The notes: generated by a model from the letters alone, not told the origin. A stretch of 64,000 nt of DNA from Promineifilum sp. (GCA_017983515.1 JAGOBF010000005.1:62001-126000); one strand, 5' to 3'. Numbered from the stretch's first letter, positions 52,861 to 62,879 are shown. Program-made: numbers and translations.

Positions 52861-53885
52861 CCATCCCCCATGTCTCGGTGGTCGTGCCCGCCTACAACGC
52901 CGCCTCAACGATTGGCGCTTGTGTAGCGGCCTTGCAGGAGCAATCATTCGACCTGCCATACGAAATTATCGTCGTCAACGACGGCTCTACGGACCGGACG
53001 GCGGCCGTCGCCGAGGCCGCCGGCGCGACGGTGCTTACGACGCCTAACGGCCGGCCCGCGGCCGCGCGCAACGCCGGCATTCATGCCGCACGGGGATCCA
53101 TCGTGTGCTGCACCGACGCCGACTGCGTGCCCCATCCCGACTGGTTGCGCGAGATCACGGCCCCTTTCGCGAACCCCGAGGTCGTCGCCAGCAAGGGAAC
53201 CTACGCCACCCGCCAGCAAGAACTGGTGGCGCGTTTCGTGCAGCTAGAGTATGAGGACAAATACGACCGGATGCGTCCGGGTGAAGCCATCGACTTTGTG
53301 GACACGTACTCGGCCGCCTACCGGCGCGACGTCCTGTTGGCCCATGATGGCTTTGATGAGCGCTTTGACTACCTCGAAGATCAGGAACTGTCATTCCGTT
53401 TAGCCGCGCACGGCTACAAAATGGTATTCCAGCCGACGGCCATTGTCGATCACCTGCACAGTGCCACCTTAGGGGACTACCTGCGCAAGAAGCGAACCAT
53501 CGGCTATTGGAAAGCCCTGGTCGTGAGCCGCTATCCCGACCGAGCCATCCGGGATTCACACACGCCCCAAATCATGAAGGTGCAGATGCTCCTGTCGCTT
53601 TTACTGGTCGTTTCCACCTTGCTGGGGACGGCCGGTCTAATCATCGGGCCGGGGCGATGGGAATTGTCAGCGGCGCTGTTCCTCGTCCCTGCCGCGACCG
53701 TGGGGCTTCTCTTTTTGGCAACGACCTTGCCCTTCATCGGCAAGGCGTGGCCGAAAGATCGAGCCGTTGCCATCGTTTCTCCGGTTTTGCTGCTTGGGCG
53801 GGCCTTGGCCCTTGGCGTGGGCTACGCTCTCGGCGCCCTGCGCCCCATTCGCCGTCGTTCAGGACAGACAACAAACATCGCATAA
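52857..53885 (+). CDS. GT2 family glycosyltransferase with C-terminal membrane helices
   Basis: This 342-residue protein has a GT-A domain (VSVVVPAYNAASTIGACVA, IIVVNDGSTDRTAAV, CCTDADCVPHPDW with DxD, FDYLEDQELSFRLAAHGYK) and, after about residue 235, two to three hydrophobic helices. The start ATG overlaps the flippase stop as ATGA, implying coupled synthesis. Similar enzymes transfer sugars to lipid or surface glycan acceptors. Donor unknown. Confidence 0.85.
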   Translation: MTIPHVSVVVPAYNAASTIGACVAALQEQSFDLPYEIIVVNDGSTDRTAAVAEAAGATVLTTPNGRPAAARNAGIHAARGSIVCCTDADCVPHPDWLREITAPFANPEVVASKGTYATRQQELVARFVQLEYEDKYDRMRPGEAIDFVDTYSAAYRRDVLLAHDGFDERFDYLEDQELSFRLAAHGYKMVFQPTAIVDHLHSATLGDYLRKKRTIGYWKALVVSRYPDRAIRDSHTPQIMKVQMLLSLLLVVSTLLGTAGLIIGPGRWELSAALFLVPAATVGLLFLATTLPFIGKAWPKDRAVAIVSPVLLLGRALALGVGYALGALRPIRRRSGQTTNIA

Positions 53886-54077
53886 GGGCCTAATTCCGCC
53901 CCGCGCTGCATCGTCGGTTTGTCTTTAGGCCTGGTTTTCACGATCATTGAATGGTCGCCGTTGCCGCTGGCCATTAAACTGGGTTCCGAAGGGACTGTCC
54001 ACCTTTCGCGGGAACGCGCCGGCGCGCTGAGCCGTTGATCGGCCATGCGCAAATAAGGACGTAGCTATACCATTATC

Positions 54078-55547
54078 ATGATGACCCCGGCACCACTTCA
54101 CCGTCAGGCGACCAAGACCATCCCGGCCGCATACGGCCGTGCTGCCCTCGCGGCGGGGATGGTCGCCCTGGGCATCTATCTGCTCACTATCGCCCCTGAC
54201 TTGAGTTGGGCCAATGCGTCGCCGGATGGGGTAGAACTGATCACAGCCTCGGCAACGTTGGGCATCCCCCATCCGCCCGGTTATCCGACCTATGTCGTTC
54301 TGGCCAAACTCTTCAGCCTGCTGCCCGTGGGAACTGTGGCCTTTCGCTATAATCTATTCTCCGCGTTGGCCGTTTCCTTGACGGTCGCCGTTGTCGTCCT
54401 CACCATCGGCTGCCTGCACAGGCGTGTACGCCCGATGGCGGCGTCGGTTGCCGCCCTGCTCTTTGGCTTTGCCCCGCTCGTGTGGAGCCAGGCGCTGGTG
54501 GCCGAAGTTTACCCGCTAAATCTGTTGTTGCTTGCCCTGTTCCTGATGGCCGGCAGCCGCGACGACAGATCGATCTGGGTCGGCCTCTGGCTGGGGCTGG
54601 CGATTACGACGCATCCGACGTCGTTGTTTTTCTTGCCGCTGCTGTTCATCAGTGGGGGGCGGCGGGCGGCTCGCCCGATCATGGGAGCCCTGATCGGCTT
54701 ATCGCCGCTGCTCTTGCTCCCCCTTTTGGCCGCGGGGGACAGCCCCATCGTCTGGGGGCGGCCGGCCGAACTGGCCGGGTGGTGGTGGCTGGTCAGCGGC
54801 CAACTGTATGGGGCCAACTTCCGTCCGGGTTTCGACTGGGGCCACGCCGGCGCTCTTGTGCGGGCGCTCGTCCTCGGGCCGTCACTCATGATAGCAACCG
54901 GCAACGTCGGGCCGTTTCTGAGGCGAACGTCCGATGGTGAGGCGGCCGGCCAGCGGAAGAAGATCATTCTGCTCGGCCTCACCGGATTGCTCTACGTCGT
55001 GTTCGCCTTCTTTTACCGAACGCCGGACGCGGCCGTACTGCTACTCCCGGCACTGCTGATCGCCGCGCTACTGCTCGCTCCGCTGCTGGAGCGTGGCCGG
55101 CAAGCCGTCCTGATACTGCCGATCCTGCTGGTTGTCTTCACCTTTTCCGCCCGTGATCTGAGCGGCGAGGTCAACGTGCGCCGGTCGGCGGAAATGATGC
55201 TGGAATTAGCGCCGGCCAATGCGGTCTTGCTCACTCCGGGGGATCGCACTATCTTTACCATCTTATATTTTCAATACGTGGAGGGAAGTCGTTTGGACTT
55301 GAGGGTGGCCGATGCCAATCTGTTCGCGTTCGACTGGTATCGAGAGCGGCTAAGGGCCCAGTATCCCGACATTTTCGTGCCGGAAGCGGATGATCTCATC
55401 GCCTTCGAGCAACAGAATGGACTCGAGAGGCCATTCTGTTGGGCCAGTCTCGTCTTGCGCCCGGACGCCCCGACCGCACCGTTAACAGTTGAGGGCGATC
55501 CTTCGGTCGACGTTCCCACCATCATTTGCCGGCAACCGTCACCATGA
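54078..55547 (+). CDS. DUF2723 polytopic membrane protein (GT-C-like)
   Basis: This 489-residue protein has about ten hydrophobic segments and matches DUF2723/TMEM260-like proteins, probably GT-C O-glycosyltransferases. Diagnostic early sequence: LTIAPDLSWANASPDGVELITAS and IPHPPGYPTYVVLAKLF, with acidic residues in the first loop as in GT-C enzymes. A non-membrane C-terminal part of about 110 residues follows. Two ATGs are adjacent. The next gene overlaps as ATGA. Function by analogy only: glycosylation of exported proteins. Confidence 0.8.
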   Translation: MMTPAPLHRQATKTIPAAYGRAALAAGMVALGIYLLTIAPDLSWANASPDGVELITASATLGIPHPPGYPTYVVLAKLFSLLPVGTVAFRYNLFSALAVSLTVAVVVLTIGCLHRRVRPMAASVAALLFGFAPLVWSQALVAEVYPLNLLLLALFLMAGSRDDRSIWVGLWLGLAITTHPTSLFFLPLLFISGGRRAARPIMGALIGLSPLLLLPLLAAGDSPIVWGRPAELAGWWWLVSGQLYGANFRPGFDWGHAGALVRALVLGPSLMIATGNVGPFLRRTSDGEAAGQRKKIILLGLTGLLYVVFAFFYRTPDAAVLLLPALLIAALLLAPLLERGRQAVLILPILLVVFTFSARDLSGEVNVRRSAEMMLELAPANAVLLTPGDRTIFTILYFQYVEGSRLDLRVADANLFAFDWYRERLRAQYPDIFVPEADDLIAFEQQNGLERPFCWASLVLRPDAPTAPLTVEGDPSVDVPTIICRQPSP

Positions 55548-57604
55548 CCTCAGAAAAACGCTATCCGCCCATCCCATCAACCGCCCCGCCAGTGCCCAGC
55601 GAAGCCTCGCCCACGCCCTCGAAGTCCCGCGCCTCTGGCGATCGGATCGCGCGGTTGCTCATAGTAGCGGGGATTCTCATCATCCTCTTGTGGCTCGGCC
55701 TCAAAGCCTGGCGTGTGTACCAGGCCACCCATTCCCTATTGAACATCGAACCCGAAGCGCGGGCGTTGCTGGCCGGGGGAATGAACCAAATCGATCCCGA
55801 TGCGGCCGAGGCTCTGATGCTTCGCGCGCGCCAAGACATCACGATCTTGCACACTGAGTTGGCAGTGATGCGGCCTATCGCTCCCGCCCTGGGCTGGGTT
55901 CCGCGCTATGGCCCCGTCCTCGTTGCGGCTCCTTTTCTGCTGGACATGGCCGACGCAGGCTCGGAGGCTGGAGCGGTCGCCGTCACCAGCCTGAAGCCGG
56001 CGTTAGCCATTGTGCAGAGCGAGACGTTCGGTGCGGCCCGACTGGGCGAGTTATTGCCGATCCTGAACAGCGCCGCGCCGCAGATGGAACAGGCGGCTGA
56101 GGCGCTGGGGCGTTACGACGCCGCGCGCCGGCAACTGGCCGCCACCGTGGAACAGGAGGCTTTGCCCTGGCGTGTACGGCAGTTGCTCGATCTGTCTGAC
56201 GAATGGCTGCCCGCGGCCGAGGATGGCCTGCGCCTGCTGCCCCAATTGCCGGCCATGTTGGGTCAGGATGGGCCTAAACGGTATCTTATCCTGGCCCAGA
56301 ACGAAGACGAAATGCGGGCCACGGGCGGCTTTATCACCGGCGCGGGCGTCCTAACGCTCAGCAACGGTCGGATCACCGCTCTGGATTTTCGCGACGCCAA
56401 CAACGTGGACAACTGGCGCGAGAAACCTTACGCCTTCCCGCCCCAGCCCTTCTATGATTTTATGCGCCTGGAACTTTTCGGTTTTCGCGACGCTAACTTT
56501 TGGCCGGAGTTTCCCGTTTCGGCCCAGAAAGCGATGGATCTCTACGCCTATGGGCAGAACGTGCCGCCGTTGGAGGGGGCCATCGCCATCGATCAGGAGT
56601 TCCTGCGGCTGCTCGTCGACGCCACTGGCCCGGTACCCATACCGGGAACCGACCAGCGAATCAGCGCCGATAATTTATTACAAACCCTGCGCCAGGCGCG
56701 TGACATTCAGGAAGGGCAGAACGTGCAGGAATGGGTTCGCGACCGCAAGGCTTTTCTGGGCGGATTCGCGGCGGCCATTCAGGCCAAGATTGAGACGGAC
56801 TTCAGCGCCGTCGATCCGCTCAAGCTGGCCGCCAATCTGGTCCAGGCGGCCGAGGAGCGGCATCTGTCGATCTATATGCGCGACCCGGAACTGGGCGCCA
56901 TCCTGGCCGCCAATGGTTGGGACGGCAGCCTGCCCCAAGCGCCGCCCGGCGATTTCCTCATGGCGGTAGATACCAATATGGGCTACAACAAAGCCAACCT
57001 GTTCGTCGAACGGGAGTTGGCCTATGACGTTCTGATCGGCCCGCAGCCCCAGGGCCGGTTAACCCTCACCTATCGCCACACCGGACCGGCCAGCGACAAA
57101 CCTTGCTATCAAGGTGTCGATCAAGAGTTCGAGGAGGCGGCCGAATACCTGGCTATCGCCGATCAATGTTACTGGAACTACCTGCGCATCTACGCGCCTG
57201 CCGGCAGCGCGTTGATCGATTCTAGCCCCCACCTCGTGCCCGCCGAAACGCTCTATAGCGAAACGGCCTGGAATAGCCGCGCCCAAACAATTGAGGACAT
57301 CCCCTGGTTAGCCGTGTTCGCCAACTTTATGCTCGTGCCCCGCGGGCAGACGGTGACCAGTTTCTTCAGCTACGAATTACCCGCCGGTGTGGTGGCCGTG
57401 CAGGATGGCGGCGAGCGTCTCTATCATCTGAGCGTCCAAAAGCAACCCGGCATGAAGTCAGAACAGTTGACCGTGACTATTACGCTGCCCCAGGATGCGG
57501 TCTTTCTGGAGGCCATCCCCGCGCCGACAACTGTCGAGGGGGCCAAGCTCGTCTTTACAATGGAATTCGATTCAGATCGGCAAGTGATAGTACGTTATCG
57601 ATAG
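55544..57604 (+). CDS. DUF4012 membrane-anchored protein
   Basis: This 686-residue protein has one N-terminal membrane helix (LLIVAGILIILLWLGLKAW, about 43-61) and a large extracytoplasmic part of the DUF4012 family. Family-like features: RYLILAQNEDEMRATGGFITGAGVLTL and DLYAYGQNVPPLEGAIAIDQEFL. The ATG at 55544 overlaps the previous stop as ATGA. DUF4012 proteins occur in Chloroflexota and Actinobacteria beside glycan genes and resemble LytR-Cps2A-Psr-type partners in context, but their activity is not established. A surface-polymer role is inferred from neighbours. Confidence 0.85.
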   Translation: MTSEKRYPPIPSTAPPVPSEASPTPSKSRASGDRIARLLIVAGILIILLWLGLKAWRVYQATHSLLNIEPEARALLAGGMNQIDPDAAEALMLRARQDITILHTELAVMRPIAPALGWVPRYGPVLVAAPFLLDMADAGSEAGAVAVTSLKPALAIVQSETFGAARLGELLPILNSAAPQMEQAAEALGRYDAARRQLAATVEQEALPWRVRQLLDLSDEWLPAAEDGLRLLPQLPAMLGQDGPKRYLILAQNEDEMRATGGFITGAGVLTLSNGRITALDFRDANNVDNWREKPYAFPPQPFYDFMRLELFGFRDANFWPEFPVSAQKAMDLYAYGQNVPPLEGAIAIDQEFLRLLVDATGPVPIPGTDQRISADNLLQTLRQARDIQEGQNVQEWVRDRKAFLGGFAAAIQAKIETDFSAVDPLKLAANLVQAAEERHLSIYMRDPELGAILAANGWDGSLPQAPPGDFLMAVDTNMGYNKANLFVERELAYDVLIGPQPQGRLTLTYRHTGPASDKPCYQGVDQEFEEAAEYLAIADQCYWNYLRIYAPAGSALIDSSPHLVPAETLYSETAWNSRAQTIEDIPWLAVFANFMLVPRGQTVTSFFSYELPAGVVAVQDGGERLYHLSVQKQPGMKSEQLTVTITLPQDAVFLEAIPAPTTVEGAKLVFTMEFDSDRQVIVRYR

Positions 57605-57642
57605 CAAATGATGCCCGATAGAGGGGCTGGGAGGTAGGTGTC

Positions 57643-58623
57643 ATGTCAAAGCGTTTCTCAGTTTTCTTTCCAATCTTGATAGTCTGCCTGTTGATGGGGG
57701 CCGCCCGGTTGTCGTCCGTCCGGGCGTTCGATCCCTCATTTCCGACCCGGACGCCGACACCAGATGGCGATTCACAGCCGCCGAATCCAACGGCCACTCC
57801 TGGTGATCCGGGCAATCCGCCACCTCCCCCTACCAGTACGTTACCCCCCGGAGCCACGACTTCGGCGCAGACGGCGACCGTCACGCCCCCAGCGGCCGGG
57901 ACGCTGCCCGCAATGACGCCTACCGTGCTGGGCGGCACCTTGCGCGCCAATGTCGGGCTGGGGGATTGCAGCGATACGCCCTACGTTCGCGCGCTGGACC
58001 ATCTTGTCGTTTATGGAGGGCCAGGGATCAATTTCGGTCCGGTGACCACGCAGGAGGCGCAAGAGATGCGGCCGATCACCGGCCGCGCGGGTTTCGCCAC
58101 ATGGTGGCAAATTCAGGTCAAGACTGGCACACTGGGTTGGGTCACCGATGCCGAAGTCGACGAATTTGGCAACACGGCCCTGGTTCCCATCGTCGCCCCT
58201 CCCACCCTTAATGGAGCCACGCCTACGCCGGGAATCGCCTGGAATCCGACGCCGCTCCCGCTCCTGACTTGTGTGCCGACGCCCACCCCGTCGGCTACCC
58301 CCACCCACACGTCAAGCCCCACCACGGTCGGCGGCGTCGTGCCCGGCACAGATGAAGGCGATGACGTGCCGGCCGCGGCCGACATGGTATCGGCCGAGAT
58401 CGTAGCGACGCCCGTTCAGGCCGTCCAATCTCAGAGCTCCTCCTCCGACGCGGAAAACGCACCCGGCACCGGCCTGACTTCGCGCGGCTCCGATGCCTCT
58501 CGCGCCGCCTCGCCGACCAGCGTGACGAACCTGATCCTACCCCTGCTCGGTCTGGCGCTCATTGCCGGTGGGATTGTCCTGGCTCTGCTCTCGAGAAATC
58601 GGGGAGGGCCGGAGATCAAATAG
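57643..58623 (+). CDS. Thr/Pro-rich surface protein with SH3-like domain and membrane anchor
   Basis: This 326-residue exported protein has a signal peptide (FFPILIVCLLMGAARLSSV), a Thr/Pro-rich stretch (about 30-100), an SH3b-like domain (about 105-185; LVVYGGPGINFGPV, WWQIQVKTGTLGWVTDAEV), a second Thr/Pro/Ser-rich stretch and a C-terminal helix (LILPLLGLALIAGGIVLALL). The start has GGGAGG about 8 nt upstream. Bacterial SH3 domains often bind cell-wall peptides, but the target here is not known. It is 38 nt after the DUF4012 gene. Confidence 0.8.
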   Translation: MSKRFSVFFPILIVCLLMGAARLSSVRAFDPSFPTRTPTPDGDSQPPNPTATPGDPGNPPPPPTSTLPPGATTSAQTATVTPPAAGTLPAMTPTVLGGTLRANVGLGDCSDTPYVRALDHLVVYGGPGINFGPVTTQEAQEMRPITGRAGFATWWQIQVKTGTLGWVTDAEVDEFGNTALVPIVAPPTLNGATPTPGIAWNPTPLPLLTCVPTPTPSATPTHTSSPTTVGGVVPGTDEGDDVPAAADMVSAEIVATPVQAVQSQSSSSDAENAPGTGLTSRGSDASRAASPTSVTNLILPLLGLALIAGGIVLALLSRNRGGPEIK

Positions 58624-58650
58624 ACGATGCGGGCAGAATGTAACGCCGAA

Positions 58651-61611
58651 TCAAGGCACCGCGATAACCAGTTCGACGGGTAGGGTCACGTAATCCGCAG
58701 CGCTATCCGTCGAGCTGTCGATCACCGGCAATCGAAGCCCGGTTTCGGCCGCATACAGACCCAGGTGAACGTGATACCGGCCTGCGGGAAGGTCGGCCGG
58801 TAAGTTCAGGCCCAGCCGGTCGATAACGACCTGCCCTTCATCCAGAATGTCGGTCGGCAGGCCCCCCGGCCACTGATCGGTCTGGGCAACGATTTCCCCG
58901 CCGTCATTTACTACGTGGACAAAGACCGAATAGGCGTCCCCGTGAGTCGCCCGTTTGACCCAATAGAGGGTGAGTTCGGCCACAGTCCCCGGGTGAGCCG
59001 ACAAATCGGCCGGAGCCATGCCGGCCAGGCGCAGCGGTGCCCACAGCACATCAAGTGGAACCGGTATGTCGTCGGGCAGCGCATACAAGCGGTCGATATT
59101 GTTGATCCGGATTTCGGATAATTTGGCCGGTTGTCCAACCGGCTGGCCCTCGGCGGAGCGTGGCTCGAGCATTAACTCATACCGGCCGGGAGCCAGCATC
59201 GGTGGCAACTCGATCTGATACTGTTCATGTATCGATTCGCCTAGCCGCCACAGGCCGGTGTCAAACCGACTCAGAGGGCTGGTCGTGATGGGGTAATACA
59301 CGTTGTCGTCGAGGTGGCGCAGCGACCAGGCCAGTTGCAGTTCGCCCGGAAGAGACCCAAAAGGCGCGTGCCAGAACAACTCCACAGGGAGCCGGCTGCC
59401 AGCCAGGGCCTCGGACGCGATTTTACCCCGGCCGAGCAACTGGAGCCGGCCGTCGAGCCACGTCGTGCCGTCGGTGACCGGTATCTGCATCCGGGAAGCG
59501 GACACGATCGACTCCGGCAAAGGCACGTCGATAATCCCGGCCTCGAAAGCCACGCCCTGGAAGGTGCCACCCGCACCGACACGAACCGGCAGTTGACTTG
59601 CCGTCGCCTCATCGATCAGGGACAACGTGATCTCATACGTATCAGGGGGCATGCCGGGCGGCAGTTCCAGCGCATAGCGAACGACATCCGTCTCATCCTG
59701 GATCCAGTCGGGCGGAAAGAAGTAGACTTCGTTGAGCAAAGGGGTTTCTTGCGAAGCCCATACACTGCCATGCCTATCGCGTATGACTATGCGCAGCGTG
59801 AAACGGGCGTCTCGCGACATCGGCGGCAGACGCTGCCATCGCAGCGCGAGACCGACCGTATCGTCAGACACGAAACGGTTAAGCGTCGTCAGCGCCACCT
59901 GGTCACCGAATGCGATGCGCTCGGACAAGGGGGCGGGCAAGTCCGGCGACAGGGCCGACGGATTGCGATAGATCCAGCCTTGGGCCAGACCACCAAAGCG
60001 AAGAACCTCCACCAGGTCTTTACCCTCGGTCTGGCGGGCGCTGCCGGCCGCGTCGATCTGCAGGCTGCCGGCCGTGAGGATAAGGTAGTCGGCGGTAGCC
60101 GGGTCGTCATAGCCCTCGACCAGCGTCTGGCCGGCAAAAAACGGCGCAAGGGCCGGCGCGATAGGCGAAATGGCCCGGTCGTCGGCCGCGCTATCGCCCA
60201 AACGGCCGCCGGCGAGGCTGACGGCCTCCCCCCAACCCACCGGCAAGACGTTGACCGCCGTTCGCGGGCCACCAACCAGGGGGTTATAGGCCATCAGAGG
60301 CCAGGCGGCGAAGGCCAGCCAGAATAACGATTGGATTGCGATGGCCGTGAGGCTTATCGCTTGGGCGGCCGATGGCCGTCGCGCAGCCAGGCGGCTCCAG
60401 ATTACGGCCGCGAGCACCAAAACGGCCGGCACAACGGGCAGGATATAACGGTCGAACTTCTTGGCCGCTAATGTGATGAGCACGAGGAAAAGAGCGATCC
60501 AGACCACCAGCAACAATATCGAGAATACGTCTCGGCGAGCAGCAGGCTCAGTCTCTCTGCGGCGCGTGGCTATCATCCAGCCGAGCGGCAGGACGGCCAG
60601 CCACCCGATCGGGCTGAGACGCCAGCAGAGCACGACAGGATAAAATGAAGGGCCGTGGACAAAAGCCACCTTGCCCCGGAAGAACGTCTCGCGCAATGCT
60701 TCGTCCAGATGACGGTTGGCGCTGCCGCCCACGGTGCCCAGCACGGCCGCGGTCGATGCCCACAGGGCCGGAAACAGGATCAGCGCCGTCGCCAAAAATG
60801 CTGCCCCCCAGGCGACTGAATGGGCCAGGAAGGTCACCAGCCGGGCGCGCATCGGCGTACCGCGGTCACGGATGAGGGGCCATAACAAAGCCAGACCCGA
60901 GACGGGCAGTAGCAGAAGCGTTGGCGTTTTACTCAGCACGGCCAGGGCGGCCGTCAGGCCCGCCAATGCCGGCCAGACCAATGCCCGAGGCAGCACTAGC
61001 TCGGATTCGCGCCGCCTCACAGCCACTGCGAGCGTTAGCAGGGACAGGGTGACAAAGGTAGCCGAAAGGCCATCGACGTGGAGCAGCCCCGACAAGCCGG
61101 CCAGGAACGGATCGAGCGCCAGAAATACCCCGGCCAGCAGCGCCGCTCTGCCTCCCCACAATTTCTTAACTAATAAATAAATAGCGGCAATCCCCAGGCT
61201 ATTTGTGAGGATAACGGCCACACGCCCACCATCGAGGAAAACTGCCAGTTGTCTGTAAGCCTCGACGTTATCGGGCGTCAGGAAAGCAATCTTCGCCAAC
61301 CAGGCATAAGCCTCGCGCGCCCCAGGCGAAAGTAACATCTGAAGTGACATCACCAGCGCCCCCAGCCACGTCGTGATGACGCCGGGATGACCGGCGACCA
61401 GCGTGCCGCTCCAGTCGCCGGCCAGCAAGGCCTGCCGAAACTGTAGGGAGCGATAGACCCACGTCGGTTCGTCGGGGGTAATGTAGCGGCCCAGGGGTGC
61501 GCTGCGGGCCAATAAGCTAAGGAAAAAGATGAGAAAAGGAACGAGCCGGGAGAACCGCGAAGGCGCTCCGGCGCTCCGCGCGTCGTCGGAAAAATCCAGT
61601 CGGCCAAGCAT
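58651..61611 (-). CDS. PMT/ArnT-like polytopic membrane glycosyltransferase
   Basis: This protein of about 986 residues has some twelve hydrophobic segments in its first half. It begins with a GT-C-like first loop (SAPLGRYITPDEPTWVYRSL, Asp-Glu pair). A second half, beta-rich and extracytoplasmic (about 500-980), consists of repeated domains (YEITLSLIDEAT, GRYELMLEPRSAEGQ, GRYHVHLGLYAAETG). The likely start is ATG 61611 (MLGRLDF), 9 nt after a -10 box; ATG 61617 is two codons earlier. It points towards the DUF4012/SH3-like genes. Probable function: transfer of a lipid-linked sugar; donor unknown. Confidence 0.8.
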   Translation of the reverse strand: MLGRLDFSDDARSAGAPSRFSRLVPFLIFFLSLLARSAPLGRYITPDEPTWVYRSLQFRQALLAGDWSGTLVAGHPGVITTWLGALVMSLQMLLSPGAREAYAWLAKIAFLTPDNVEAYRQLAVFLDGGRVAVILTNSLGIAAIYLLVKKLWGGRAALLAGVFLALDPFLAGLSGLLHVDGLSATFVTLSLLTLAVAVRRRESELVLPRALVWPALAGLTAALAVLSKTPTLLLLPVSGLALLWPLIRDRGTPMRARLVTFLAHSVAWGAAFLATALILFPALWASTAAVLGTVGGSANRHLDEALRETFFRGKVAFVHGPSFYPVVLCWRLSPIGWLAVLPLGWMIATRRRETEPAARRDVFSILLLVVWIALFLVLITLAAKKFDRYILPVVPAVLVLAAVIWSRLAARRPSAAQAISLTAIAIQSLFWLAFAAWPLMAYNPLVGGPRTAVNVLPVGWGEAVSLAGGRLGDSAADDRAISPIAPALAPFFAGQTLVEGYDDPATADYLILTAGSLQIDAAGSARQTEGKDLVEVLRFGGLAQGWIYRNPSALSPDLPAPLSERIAFGDQVALTTLNRFVSDDTVGLALRWQRLPPMSRDARFTLRIVIRDRHGSVWASQETPLLNEVYFFPPDWIQDETDVVRYALELPPGMPPDTYEITLSLIDEATASQLPVRVGAGGTFQGVAFEAGIIDVPLPESIVSASRMQIPVTDGTTWLDGRLQLLGRGKIASEALAGSRLPVELFWHAPFGSLPGELQLAWSLRHLDDNVYYPITTSPLSRFDTGLWRLGESIHEQYQIELPPMLAPGRYELMLEPRSAEGQPVGQPAKLSEIRINNIDRLYALPDDIPVPLDVLWAPLRLAGMAPADLSAHPGTVAELTLYWVKRATHGDAYSVFVHVVNDGGEIVAQTDQWPGGLPTDILDEGQVVIDRLGLNLPADLPAGRYHVHLGLYAAETGLRLPVIDSSTDSAADYVTLPVELVIAVP

Positions 61612-61620
61612 TCGCATCAC

Positions 61621-61649
61621 GTTATACAATACATTAAGTCTATTGCCAA
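61621..61649 (-). promoter_or_regulatory. Promoter of the PMT-like gene, leaderless type
   Basis: On the minus strand TTGGCA (complement of 61644-61649), 17 nt and TATAAC (61621-61626). The predicted start is about 3 nt before ATG 61611. Confidence 0.55.
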
Positions 61650-61670
61650 GCGCCCTAAACGAAGTATAAT
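61643..61670 (+). promoter_or_regulatory. Promoter of the S1-domain protein/clpC region
   Basis: TTGCCA (61643-61648), 16 nt and perfect TATAAT (61665-61670). Its -35 box shares five base pairs with the -35 box of the divergent promoter. Confidence 0.6.
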
Positions 61671-61727
61671 CCGTCAAAATGGGTGCTGGGGGATGACCTT
61701 CCGGCGCAGGTGGGAATATTAAGCAAA

Positions 61728-62879
61728 ATGATTGACTCTGAATTTGGTGATGTTGAACACCCAATGAACTTTCTGCTCAGCCAAGATATCTATCTTCCGA
61801 GTGCTGGGGAAATCCGAATGGGTCGGATCGTTGATTTTCGTAACAACGAAATATTAGTCGATATCGGAGCTAAGTCCGAGGGATTAATTCCCAGTCAGGA
61901 AACGTCAAGCTTCGATTCGGCTACCAAGGCGTTGCTGCGTGAAGGCGAGGAAATCCTAGTTTTCATCGATGACCCGGAAGACGATAACGGCAACATCATC
62001 CTCTCCTATCGCCGCGCGGCCGAGGAACAGGATTGGCAAGTTGCCGTGGATCTACTCGAATCGCAAGACGCGATCGAGACGGAGATCGTTGGCTTCAACA
62101 AGGGCGGTGTCCTGGTCAGCCTCGGTCAGCTGCGTGGGTTTGTGCCCAATTCGCAGCTACGGCGCGATCGACTGCAAGAAAGTGACGGCGACAATCGGCA
62201 GCGCTCTTACCAGTCGCTGGTCGGGCAGGCCGTCATGGCGAAGGTTATCGAGGTCGACCGGCCGCGTAATCGCCTCATCCTGTCCGAACAAGCCGCCTCA
62301 CGCGAGATTCGCCAGGCGCGCAAAAGCGAGCTTTTCTCGACGCTTGAGGACGGCGCAGTTTATGACGGCGTGGTCGTCAACCTGGCCGACTTCGGGGCGT
62401 TTGTGGACATCGGCGGCATCGAAGGCCTGGTGCATCTGTCCGAGATGAGCTGGAAACGTATCCAAAAGCCGGGCGATATGCTACAGAAGGGCGATCGGGT
62501 GAAAGTTCAAGTCTTGAGCGTGGATCAGGATCGCCAACGGGTGGCCCTGAGCATGAAACGTCTGGAGGCCGACCCCTGGACGCGTATCGACGATCTTTAT
62601 CGCGTCGGACAACTGGTGGAGGCCGAGATCACCCGCCTAACCAAATTCGGGGCCTTTGCCCGTGTCGATGATGATTATCAATTAGAGGGTTTGATCCATA
62701 TTTCCGAGCTGGCGGATGATCGCGTCGAACAGGCGCGGGATATTGTGAAACCCGGCGACAAAATCACAGTCCGCATCATTCGCCTCGACTCGAAGCAGCG
62801 TCAGGTGGGTTTGAGCCTGCGCCAGGTGGCGTCGGACAAATTCATGGAAGAAGACCTGGCGATGCTGAATACGATGTAA
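61728..62879 (+). CDS. Protein with four S1 RNA-binding domains (ribosomal protein S1-like)
   Basis: This protein of about 383 residues has four consecutive S1 OB-fold domains: [24 protein letters not shown]; a degenerate second one, [44 protein letters not shown]; and [28 protein letters not shown]. This is the size of the short S1 proteins of Gram-positives and Chloroflexota, which help mRNA binding to the 30S subunit. The start is uncertain: GTG 61683, ATG 61728 and ATG 61764 are in frame. A five-codon ATG reading frame (61679-61696) opens at the predicted transcript start. It is 54 nt before clpC. Confidence 0.87.
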   Translation: MIDSEFGDVEHPMNFLLSQDIYLPSAGEIRMGRIVDFRNNEILVDIGAKSEGLIPSQETSSFDSATKALLREGEEILVFIDDPEDDNGNIILSYRRAAEEQDWQVAVDLLESQDAIETEIVGFNKGGVLVSLGQLRGFVPNSQLRRDRLQESDGDNRQRSYQSLVGQAVMAKVIEVDRPRNRLILSEQAASREIRQARKSELFSTLEDGAVYDGVVVNLADFGAFVDIGGIEGLVHLSEMSWKRIQKPGDMLQKGDRVKVQVLSVDQDRQRVALSMKRLEADPWTRIDDLYRVGQLVEAEITRLTKFGAFARVDDDYQLEGLIHISELADDRVEQARDIVKPGDKITVRIIRLDSKQRQVGLSLRQVASDKFMEEDLAMLNTM

